Shown: positions 9,218-16,122 of the stretch, piece by piece
How positions within the stretch are numbered: the stretch's first letter is position 1
Layout of the letters: every line of letters begins with the position of its first letter
Assembly (NCBI RefSeq): GCF_003439925.1
Contig: NZ_QQRR01000001.1
Span: 1,302,001-1,366,000, forward strand
Direction: 5' to 3'
DNA: 64,000 nt
DNA from: Haloprofundus halophilus
Lineage (GTDB): Archaea > Halobacteriota > Halobacteria > Halobacteriales > Haloferacaceae
Translations under genes and position numbers: made by a program
The notes under the pieces: model-generated
Seen by the model: only the letters and a program-made list of their open reading frames with translations
The model's database searches: none
What the model was told of the DNA's origin: nothing

Positions 9218-9242
9218 TGGTTTTCTATTACACTAAATAGCT

Positions 9243-9503
9243 CTATCGCCAGTGACTTTCGATATTCGTCCGATACCGTAGCCCAACCACGTCGGTATTA
9301 CAACAATGTTTCACCGTCTGTGGCGGATACTGATCTCGAACGTCCTCTAAGTTATCGCGACTCTGCACCAGATGCGTCAGCGCCGCGTCGATCACCACCG
9401 ACATCGGCGGGTCGTCACTCGGATCACTCGCCACGATCTCACTTGCTTGCTCTAACAACAGCTGGCGATCGTCAGTCAACTTCAGGCTAGTTCGTTTGGT
9501 CAT
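9243..9503 (-). CDS. small ribbon-helix-helix-like protein (DUF7386-like)
   Basis: The 86-aa product starts MTKRTSLKLTDDRQLLLEQA. A short N-terminal strand followed by two helices fits a CopG/ribbon-helix-helix DNA-binding protein. A second part contains SVVIDAALTHLVQSRDNLEDV, as in haloarchaeal proteins of unknown role. The start at 9503 is preferred to 9521, because it places the strand KRTSLKL at the usual N-terminal position. It lies convergent to the TOPRIM gene. It may be an antitoxin or a copy-control regulator; no partner toxin gene is seen. Confidence 0.6.
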   Translation of the reverse strand: MTKRTSLKLTDDRQLLLEQASEIVASDPSDDPPMSVVIDAALTHLVQSRDNLEDVRDQYPPQTVKHCCNTDVVGLRYRTNIESHWR

Positions 9504-9711
9504 ATAAACGAGGATATGCACCGGGGGGTCCAGTGCGTGAATCTGCGGTCACTCAACAGCGATTCGTTATCAACCCCGACCGCTCGACCGTCGCGGTCGT
9601 CGCGATCACGCCGAACGGAGGGTCGATTTCTATGCACCTTCACTCACCGGAGACGCCGGGAGGGTGCATACATCGAGGATTGCGTATACATCTGCGCTTG
9701 ACCCGGAGGGG

Positions 9712-9999
9712 TTAGAACTGAGCACCCGTCTCCAGACGCTTGCTCGTTTCTTGCTCCTGATGGAGTTTCATCGCGGCGAGTCCCTGCACCATCTCAGTCT
9801 CGCGGAGTGGCTTGGGGTCTTCTTGGCCATTCGGGATCGCACGCACGACGTAGACGCCTTCTCCCATTCGCTGAAGGTGCATCATCTGGCAATCTGGGAT
9901 GGTTCCGTCGTCGTCCATGATCCCGTCGAGCGCGAGGTCGCCTTTGTCGAGTGAGATCGTCGGTGTACCGGCCCGGTTGCTGAGTTTACGGATTGGCAT
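9712..9999 (-). CDS. small AbrB-like protein
   Basis: The 95-aa product starts MPIRKLSNRAGTPTISLDKG. This resembles the swapped-hairpin fold of AbrB/SpoVT/VapB-type proteins, where an arginine/lysine strand precedes a turn and a second strand. The remainder (GIMDDDGTIPDCQMMHLQRM, then GEGVYVVRAI) is a variable extension. It is probably a transcriptional regulator or antitoxin. The start at 9999 is preferred to 10023 on the basis of the fold. It is close to the ribbon-helix-helix gene and has the same direction. The function is not known. Confidence 0.55.
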   Translation of the reverse strand: MPIRKLSNRAGTPTISLDKGDLALDGIMDDDGTIPDCQMMHLQRMGEGVYVVRAIPNGQEDPKPLRETEMVQGLAAMKLHQEQETSKRLETGAQF

Positions 10000-10431
10000 T
10001 AGTGTGTCCACCACCGCGGCCATCCCATGGTACTTAATTATGCATGGTTGCCAGGAGGTGAGGGAGTGAAACTCCGATATTTTGGTGGCTCGGTAGTTCT
10101 GTCGGGGTTTTCTGGTTTCGATCCGTTGCGTAGAGAGAAGCAGAGGGTCAGGAGGCTATCCACAGTAAGGAGTCGAATCGGGAGACTGCGGAGGGATGGA
10201 TTGGTGGATATGGAAAATAACCCCTGTTTACTCTCTGGATACTCCGGCTCATGCCCATGGCGGACTTCCCTTCGGTCGTCCTTGACGCGATGGGCGCTCT
10301 GATCGGGGTCGGATCGAATATATAAGACGCGCGTGGAGGAGAACAATTAGTGCTGGACGGAGTCCACTGCCAACACAGAGTTTCGTCAGAACGACGCCCA
10401 ATTTTTATCACACCAATGTAATTTCTGAGTT
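10000..10431. other. 432-bp gap with promoter of the HEPN gene
   Basis: No protein gene was identified. The sequence aatatataag near 10317-10326 is a good TATA-like box, but it is about 105 bp upstream of the start codon at 10432, so a leader or a second promoter closer to the gene (near the AT-rich attttta at 10400) is possible. Confidence 0.4.
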
Positions 10432-12309
10432 ATGGATCAAGACGATTTCATAGCCACGTTCCGCCAATGCTTCGATTATCCGGATATCTCGCGGTTAACA
10501 ACGGAACAGATCAGCCAGTTAGAAAATCGACTTACCACCATGCAATGGTCATCCAAACAAGTTCTCGATGATTTCGAAGCATTGTACAGCGACTTGAGTC
10601 AACAACAACGCAGTCATATCAAAGATGTTAGACCACCTCTCATTGAGCTACGCCAAAGAGAGCGGAACCAGCGGAAAAATATCCGCCAGGCACTCGACGC
10701 ATCGTTAGACGATTCTCTGAATCCAATCTCATTTACCGTCAACGAATTTATCAACGTTTGTCTTACCCAGATCAACCACAGTACACGAGTCCAACTGAAG
10801 GATCAATTGGAATCCGCTCTGGGCGAGCTGAAACAACAAATGTATCGTGGTTCATTTGACGCAGACACCTTCCGCGATCCCTACCAAACTGGAACTAAAG
10901 ACACGCTAGAGGAGGAGTTTCTACAACTATACGAATATCTAGTACAACGGGGGTGGCACCGACGTGATCTGTACAATCTCAATCACACTATCGGGTATTT
11001 CTATGAGGACTTCGATGACGTGTTCAGCTGGATCGCAGATTTTGCTAACCAAGAGCGGGCTGAGCGGACTTACGTATTCTTCGTCTCCGGTCTTCAAGTC
11101 CTTGATCCGGTCTACCGCGATGACTTTGTGTACGCGATTGTCCCACCGGGTGAGTTAGAGGTTGATGACCTCATCGACATCTACCCGTATGACGATATTG
11201 ACGATCTCGATCTCTACGATCGAACCAGCCCCGGCGACGAACTCACGGTCGCCAAGATGTTGGAAGAAAAGACACTAATTGCGTTCCCCATCCATGCTTT
11301 TGGTACGTACGACGGCCGCGACCGGGCACTTGAACGGCTTTCAGAGATCCTTGACCTATTTTCATATTCCCATACACTCTCGCAAGTCGAAGAACCACAT
11401 TTCAATGAAAAGGCCAAGTATCTTGTCTGGCGTGATAACGGTGAATCACACTGTGCGCCATCGTCGGTCAGCGAACACGGCTCGACTGCGACTATATTCG
11501 AGTGGGATATCGACCGAATTTTCGATATACTTGTCCCAGCCTCACAACACGAGTCACCACTCAGTATCAAGCTAAAACGTGGCCTTCATTTCTTCCGGAA
11601 GGGCAACAACAGCCGCCGCGACATCGATACTATTATTTTTTACATTGCCTGTCTGGAGACTATCGTCGGTGTCGGTCACGTCTATCGTGATGAAGCGATC
11701 GAGAAAGGGCTGTTATTAGGCAAAGTCCGCGACTCAGATCTAGAGACGTTCCGAGAGGCATTGCAGCGGATATACGAACTTAGGAATGAGGCGCTTCATG
11801 CTGGATTGCGACAGGTCGATACTCGTGGTGAAGTTGATGTGATGCGAGGAGTTCTTAAGACGGCCTTGCAGGAGATAGCTGAAGCAATCAACGAAGACGG
11901 AGTCACATCGATGTCAGCGCTTCTCACATATTTCCGAGCGAAGAAACAGGCAGCCTATGAGGGGTGGATCGACAAACTCGAATCTGATGGGTTCGAGGTG
12001 GATACGGTGTATTCGTTCACGGGAACTATGTATAATGGAGAGGGTGCCCTGAAAGGCGATGTCTCGGGAAACATTGAGTTTGCGGAAGATGGTCAGTTTA
12101 TCACACCAATATTGACAGTTTCAAATTTGGATAAGGAGGAGGATTTCAAGTTCGGTGAAGGATTAGAGATTGAAGCTTTGGTTGATGACCGGAACCTACG
12201 AATTGAGCGGATCCGTGAAGATAGTTTGATTGTGATGAGTATCAACATAGGCTCCTTCCAGGAGACAGATCCGTGGGAGACTGTATTCAGAAACTATGAG
12301 ATAGAATAA
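10432..12309 (+). CDS. 625-aa protein with Apea-like HEPN domain
   Basis: This large soluble protein is not recognised as a whole. A helical region with the motif RNEALHAG at residues 451-458 fits the catalytic Rx4H signature of HEPN RNases, and the surrounding sequence (FYIACLETIVG, then the long helix FREALQRIYELRNEALH) looks like the Apea-like HEPN group found in defence proteins. The N-terminal 180 residues are helical and glutamine/arginine-rich. The middle part is acidic (DDIDDLDLYD). Base composition is lower in GC than the chromosome. Its place on the element next to an ATPase/TOPRIM pair suggests defence or toxin activity, which is inference only. Confidence 0.7.
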   Translation: MDQDDFIATFRQCFDYPDISRLTTEQISQLENRLTTMQWSSKQVLDDFEALYSDLSQQQRSHIKDVRPPLIELRQRERNQRKNIRQALDASLDDSLNPISFTVNEFINVCLTQINHSTRVQLKDQLESALGELKQQMYRGSFDADTFRDPYQTGTKDTLEEEFLQLYEYLVQRGWHRRDLYNLNHTIGYFYEDFDDVFSWIADFANQERAERTYVFFVSGLQVLDPVYRDDFVYAIVPPGELEVDDLIDIYPYDDIDDLDLYDRTSPGDELTVAKMLEEKTLIAFPIHAFGTYDGRDRALERLSEILDLFSYSHTLSQVEEPHFNEKAKYLVWRDNGESHCAPSSVSEHGSTATIFEWDIDRIFDILVPASQHESPLSIKLKRGLHFFRKGNNSRRDIDTIIFYIACLETIVGVGHVYRDEAIEKGLLLGKVRDSDLETFREALQRIYELRNEALHAGLRQVDTRGEVDVMRGVLKTALQEIAEAINEDGVTSMSALLTYFRAKKQAAYEGWIDKLESDGFEVDTVYSFTGTMYNGEGALKGDVSGNIEFAEDGQFITPILTVSNLDKEEDFKFGEGLEIEALVDDRNLRIERIREDSLIVMSINIGSFQETDPWETVFRNYEIE

Positions 12310-12632
12310 AAACAATTCAGACAGCTCTATTGTCCAGAATGGCGTTTCTTGAACAGGGCTTCTGCGAGTCGGAATCGGCTTCGTTTCGAGTGGGCTGGCT
12401 TACCTCCCAGCAAAAGCGGGGTATATTTTTAGCAAGTGCCCTTAGGCACACTCCCTAAGGGGATCTTCCCATTCGCTGGGAAGATTTCCGCCTCGATCGG
12501 AGCGAAGCACAGCTCGCGACGAGTCGGGGTGTCCACCCGAAATTGTGGTTAGACTGATTTAGCAGAGAAAATGAGGCTTCGATTGCCGGATAATTGACTC
12601 AGAAACAGCGTTGCCACTCACGAGGGCTGTCG
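12310..12632. other. 323-bp convergent gap with two strong hairpins
   Basis: No gene is seen. Two hairpins lie next to each other at 12439-12461 (8-bp stem) and 12463-12485 (9-bp stem, loop ttcgc). They are preceded by a run of T (gtatattttt) near 12430. They may be bidirectional terminators between the converging HEPN and winged-helix genes, or part of a small RNA. Confidence 0.5.
12439..12485. terminator. tandem stem-loops between convergent genes
   Basis: The first stem pairs cccttagg with cctaaggg around loop cacactc. The second pairs atcttccca with tgggaagat around a five-base loop. Both are perfect. Their position between converging genes favours termination or RNA stabilisation, but this is not proved by sequence. 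Confidence 0.45.
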
Positions 12633-14243
12633 TCAGCCGATCCAGCTACTCACCCTCCGCGTGAACCACTCCTCACCGTCAGCAGACGACTCGAACATCA
12701 TCCGTTCGTACTGAACCGCGTCGCGGCCAGCGCGGATCCACGCTCGACGTCCTTCCTTGATCGCCTCGCTGATGTGCGGCAGTAGTGGATCTGACTTGGC
12801 GACTGAGACCAGCGTTCCAATTCTGAAGCCGTCAACAGCCCCATCGTCGCCTCGGGCGAGATCCACCGCCCATTTAGTCATCCAATTCTGCAACGCGCTG
12901 TCTGCGGCTTCTCGCGTCTCTGAATTGATGAGCTTCGCTGCACGGTCGGCTTTCGACCGGACGAACCGATCCGTCTGCTCAGCGATAGCGGCCACCTCCT
13001 GTTTGAATTTGAGTGAACGGAGGTCGAGGTCGCCGTTGTCGTTCCGCACCAGGTCACCGAGTTCCTGCAGGTAGCGGTAGATCGTGCTCACCGAGTAGCC
13101 CGTGTCGTCAGCGAGTTCCTCGTAGTGGCGGCCGCCGTCGGTCGCCAGCTCGTAGACCATCTCTCCTGCTCCCTCACTCAATTCGCGTAGTGTGGTCACT
13201 AGGAGCGCTTCCTCGTGAGCCTCGATCTCCGGCGATGGATCGTCGTAGCGAGCAATTCGAATGTCGGATTCGGCCGGCGCGAAGTGGTCGTCCTCGATGT
13301 ACGTTCCTGGCGAGTGCGGGTCGGTCGGGATGCCCGCCCAAGGGAGGACGTTGATCACCGTCTCCTCAATCTCGCGGCGCAGTTCCCGAAGGTCACCCCA
13401 AGCGAACGCCCGTCCGTCGTTGAACGCCTTCTTCAACAACACACCGAATTTCGGGTGAAACAGCGCGTCATCCCCTGTCTCCTCTGATCTGACGTACTTC
13501 GGATGGTAGCACTTCAGCTGTTTTCCTCGTGAGTTCGTCGGCATAAGCTTCTGCGCGGCCTCGGGCCAGAGCTTCAGCCGATGGTTCTTCCCAACGATCT
13601 CCTCGTTGTCGCCAGCGAAGATCCATTTCGTCCCTTGCTCAGAAGAGAGCAGGAAGAAGAGTCGGTAGAACGTCCCTCCAGCACGAACAAGCTTCTGAGC
13701 CATGTCGCGCGAGAGCCGGACGTGCTGCTCGTAGGTGTAGAGGTTCGACGAGTCGTGGACCTCTGTGAAGTAGTCTCTCCGAACCATCAGCGCCGCTTCG
13801 TCAGCGAGCGCGCAGAACGCGGCGCGCAGTAGCGACGGGTACTCCTCGGGTTCGAGGTTCGACCCGTGGAAGTCTACGTCGACTCCTTCGCCTCCTGGCT
13901 GCCACGGGATCCGTAGAATCTCACCGTCGGGGTTACGCATCTCCTCGAATCGAGGTGAGACGTTGAAGTGTGCCTTCTTCTGTCCAAGCCCCTCACAGTG
14001 AATCTCGTACTCGTAGAGCGTCGAGCGCGAAATTCCGTCGGAGGGTCGAGGCGCGATATTCGAGTCAGAGTAGGCGAGTTTGACGTGCCATGGATCGCCG
14101 TCGTGCTCGAAGTTGACTTCACCGGAGTAGCCGTTGAAGCCCTGGTGCAACAGTTTGGACACAGCCCAGTAGGGACTGAGACCATGTTCGGGAAAGATAA
14201 GATGCCCCTCAGCCTCGTGCGGAGCCGTGGCGACGTGGGTCAT
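12633..14243 (-). CDS. haloarchaeal element-associated winged-helix protein (DUF7845-like)
   Basis: This 536-aa protein is of a kind I recall from haloarchaeal plasmids and integrated elements, with no firm function. The N-terminal two thirds is a mixed alpha/beta region containing YTEVH-like and KWIFAGDNEE stretches. A winged-helix follows at about residues 355-400 (HYEELADDTGYSVSTIYRYL), and then a long helical C-terminus. It may be a replication or partition protein of the element. The start at 14243 is supported by a strong Shine-Dalgarno sequence (ggaggg, six bases upstream) and by an ATGA overlap with the preceding small gene. The protein is acidic and soluble. Confidence 0.65.
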   Translation of the reverse strand: MTHVATAPHEAEGHLIFPEHGLSPYWAVSKLLHQGFNGYSGEVNFEHDGDPWHVKLAYSDSNIAPRPSDGISRSTLYEYEIHCEGLGQKKAHFNVSPRFEEMRNPDGEILRIPWQPGGEGVDVDFHGSNLEPEEYPSLLRAAFCALADEAALMVRRDYFTEVHDSSNLYTYEQHVRLSRDMAQKLVRAGGTFYRLFFLLSSEQGTKWIFAGDNEEIVGKNHRLKLWPEAAQKLMPTNSRGKQLKCYHPKYVRSEETGDDALFHPKFGVLLKKAFNDGRAFAWGDLRELRREIEETVINVLPWAGIPTDPHSPGTYIEDDHFAPAESDIRIARYDDPSPEIEAHEEALLVTTLRELSEGAGEMVYELATDGGRHYEELADDTGYSVSTIYRYLQELGDLVRNDNGDLDLRSLKFKQEVAAIAEQTDRFVRSKADRAAKLINSETREAADSALQNWMTKWAVDLARGDDGAVDGFRIGTLVSVAKSDPLLPHISEAIKEGRRAWIRAGRDAVQYERMMFESSADGEEWFTRRVSSWIG

Positions 14244-14476
14244 AGCAGACCCTCCCTGCGGAGGGCGCATCCACCGCACAACGGCACACCACTCGCGATA
14301 AGCGGGCGTTCGCGAACTGTCGGCGTTCGTCGCTCACAATCGGAGCAAAAATCGTACTCGATATGCTCCGGCTCGGAATTCCTGACATGGCTTTCGGCGT
14401 GATCGTCGCCCCCGCGACGGTCACACACTACTTCCTCAACGTCAACTCCCCAGCTGGAGAGATCGTGCTGAGTCAC
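14240..14476 (-). CDS. small zinc-ribbon protein
   Basis: The product is 78 aa, with two cysteine pairs (CSDC and CGGC) spaced about 25 residues apart that would bind one zinc ion. Its stop codon overlaps the start of the winged-helix gene by four bases (ATGA), so they form an operon and are translationally coupled. Small zinc proteins of this size are often found beside such genes on haloarchaeal elements. The N-terminal 40 residues contain an additional cysteine (VVCDRRG). The function is not known. Confidence 0.6.
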   Translation of the reverse strand: MTQHDLSSWGVDVEEVVCDRRGGDDHAESHVRNSEPEHIEYDFCSDCERRTPTVRERPLIASGVPLCGGCALRREGLL

Positions 14477-14516
14477 GTCGCCACCTCCGCAACTTCACAC
14501 GCCTGGCGAAGCGGAC

Positions 14517-14759
14517 TCATTGGAACTGCTCCGTCTTCGGCGTGTTGCCGTGGCGACCTTCGGCAGTCTCAGGATCGGGAATCCGAACCTCACGTCCGGC
14601 TGCGCTCCCGCGCGAGAGACGCGCGTAGCTATCGCAGCTATTGCAGCGGTGGACTCGATGGTTCCGGTCACCGAACACACGGCGGAATCCGTCAGTAACG
14701 TGGGCTCCGCAGTGAATACAGCTGTTCTCGTCCTCCGGCAGTCCAAGACGAACTGCCAT
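14517..14759 (-). CDS. small zinc-ribbon protein (DUF7563-like)
   Basis: This 80-aa protein has a single zinc ribbon, CIHCGAHVTDGFRRVFGD, followed by CNSC. The form CxxCG-x-VTDxFxRVFGD is one I recall from haloarchaeal small zinc proteins (DUF7563). It is the first gene of the rightmost operon of the element and lies 40 bp before the next zinc-ribbon gene. It ends with a hydrophilic tail. A DNA- or RNA-binding role is possible, but none is shown. It is short and depends on recognition of the motif. Confidence 0.6.
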   Translation of the reverse strand: MAVRLGLPEDENSCIHCGAHVTDGFRRVFGDRNHRVHRCNSCDSYARLSRGSAAGREVRIPDPETAEGRHGNTPKTEQFQ

Positions 14760-14931
14760 CTAACGGACACCTCCGGCTCGTAAAACCGCAAGACTGCGGC
14801 GACCCCCAACCAGTAACTGGTTGGTATCCGGATTTTTGGCGGTCGCTCTGGATTGGTAATTCGTCCCGTGAAGGCCCAGTTCGTCCGAATCCAGCCGAAT
14901 CGCATTCGGCTCAGAAACGGGCAGTAACTGA

Positions 14932-14946
14932 ATGGGCCCTGCCGGA
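14932..14946. repeat. attR-like site within the 3' end of tRNA-Met
   Basis: The same 15-bp sequence as at 5231-5245. Here it forms the discriminator, 3' acceptor strand and part of the T-stem of the intact tRNA-Met gene, so integration leaves the tRNA functional. Confidence 0.8.
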
Positions 14947-15040
14947 TTTGAACCAGCGATCACCCGGTATCCCACAGCCACTGTCTCAGACAGTGGCTGA
15001 TATGAGCCGGGGGCTTTGAACCAGACTAAGCTAAGGGCCC
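14933..15040 (-). tRNA. elongator tRNA-Met (CAT) with 32-nt intron
   Basis: The gene is 108 nt long with a 7-bp acceptor stem (gggccct/agggccc), a D-arm, an anticodon stem cccgg/ccggg and a T-arm gctgg/ccggc. The anticodon CAT is at 15004-15002. The intron (15000-14969) lies between positions 37 and 38. The splice sites form a canonical bulge-helix-bulge: central helix ctca/tggg, three-base bulges tat and ata, with cuts after the second bulge base. Most of the intron is an 11-bp hairpin with a three-base loop. The mature tRNA would be 76 nt. An intron at this tRNA is known in Haloferax, where I recall it being longer. Confidence 0.93.
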
Positions 15041-15069
15041 TTCATCGAAGTCAAACAGATGGCACCTAT

Positions 15070-15642
15070 TTAGTCTGCCGAATCCGGAGCGGAGCCGTTA
15101 TCTCGACACCGGTATTCTTGGATGACGGTTCGGAATTCGTCTACATCAGCGACGACTACCAGAGACTTGTCTGATTGTTCGTAATAAGTCAACTTCTTGG
15201 AGAACGACCGAGAGTTTGGACGACCGTTCTCTGAGTATCCGTCCACTTCCACCCAGAGACGAAGCTCCGGGAGGTAGAAATCCCCGACCCAATCTGTATC
15301 GTCGATTTTCGGGTGCGGAACGTATGAGATTTCTCTCTTGGTTAGGTACTCGGCGATAGCCAGTTCGTGCCGACTGTCGAGTCGTTCGTTCTTCGGTCCA
15401 AAGCACGCCGTACCGTGCTTCGATCCGCACGCGATTCCAGACACGTAACATGCCGTTGACCACGAACCAAATCGAGATTTGATGACGCTCGTCGGGTATT
15501 TCCCGTGCTCAGTGTATTGTCGGCTTGTAAGGGTACCTCCTTCAGTCGAAGCGAACACTGCCCGAAGATCCCGAACCATCCGTATCCGCGCCTCTGGACC
15601 GTATTTTTCGGGTTGCGTAGGGTCGACGTCCGCATCGTCCAA
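15070..15642 (-). CDS. homing-endonuclease-repeat protein with PD-(D/E)XK-like nuclease domain
   Basis: The N-terminal part contains a homing-endonuclease-associated repeat (GKYPTSVIKSRFGSWSTACY). The C-terminal half holds a restriction-endonuclease-like core with DWVGDFYLPELRLWVEVDGY, where D and E-V-D are the likely metal ligands. The listed start at 15642 is a TTG. However, the same frame stays open upstream to 15819 and encodes a second copy of the repeat (ELGHPPTTREAQADGRF, then LCESWSELLDDAD). No ATG or GTG is found in that stretch, and an ATG at 15830 lies in another frame. The true gene probably began at 15830 and is frameshifted near its 5' end. It ends 29 bp before tRNA-Met on the same strand. 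Confidence 0.6.
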   Translation of the reverse strand: MDDADVDPTQPEKYGPEARIRMVRDLRAVFASTEGGTLTSRQYTEHGKYPTSVIKSRFGSWSTACYVSGIACGSKHGTACFGPKNERLDSRHELAIAEYLTKREISYVPHPKIDDTDWVGDFYLPELRLWVEVDGYSENGRPNSRSFSKKLTYYEQSDKSLVVVADVDEFRTVIQEYRCRDNGSAPDSAD

Positions 15643-15904
15643 CAGTTCGGACCAACTTTCACACAGAGAATAAATCCGAGCTAAACACGGAAATCGTCCG
15701 TCGGCTTGTGCCTCTCGTGTTGTCGGCGGATGGCCGAGTTCAGCCGTCAGTTCGCGGACGGAAACGACAAGCGCCTCGTACGAGCGGGCAACGTCGTTTG
15801 ACTCGTCTACAGTCGTATACTAGTTACCATAGAACTCACCCATTGTCAACTCGTTTTCGATATGCGAGAGGCCAATAAGAATCTGGGGAACGAGAGAAAA
15901 ACGA

Positions 15905-15977
15905 CGCCGTCGCCAGGACTCGAACCTGGGACCACCTCGTTAACAGCGAGGTGCTCTACCAACTGAGCTACGACGGC
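15905..15977 (-). tRNA. tRNA-Asn (GTT)
   Basis: A 73-nt cloverleaf without intron. The acceptor stem is gccgtcg/cgacggc, the anticodon loop is ctgttaa with anticodon GTT, and the T-arm is ccagg-ttcgagt-cctgg. CCA is not encoded, so it depends on the CCA-adding enzyme whose gene lies nearby on the other strand. Confidence 0.95.
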
Positions 15978-16122
15978 TTGCTGCACCCTTTCGTATTCGG
16001 GTTGATTTGATAGGGCTTTCGTTTTCCCCCGACCGCGTCTGTCGGTCGCACACCCGAAACCATCGCTCGTACGCCGTCCACGCACCGACACGCTTTCGCC
16101 ACGACCGGCCGAACGGCGAGCC

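Larger units (their letters stand above)
5231..14946. mobile_element. integrative element inserted in the tRNA-Met gene (about 9.7 kb)
   Basis: The element is bounded by 15-bp direct repeats that match the 3' end of tRNA-Met. It carries a tyrosine recombinase at its left end and a set of genes not seen in the conserved haloarchaeal chromosome order. These are a PhiH1-repressor-like regulator, an ATPase/TOPRIM pair, two small antitoxin-like or regulator proteins, a HEPN protein, and a winged-helix protein with two zinc ribbons. The stretch 6840-9240 is clearly AT-rich compared with the rest. No capsid, portal, terminase or conjugation gene is visible, so it is more like a plasmid-derived island or defence island than a full provirus. 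Confidence 0.78.

Noticed and set aside
6671-9690. Short repeat tgcgtatacat at about 6670 and 9680 considered as an internal att or operator pair
   Set aside because: Only 10-11 bases match and no other feature supports it, so chance is likely.
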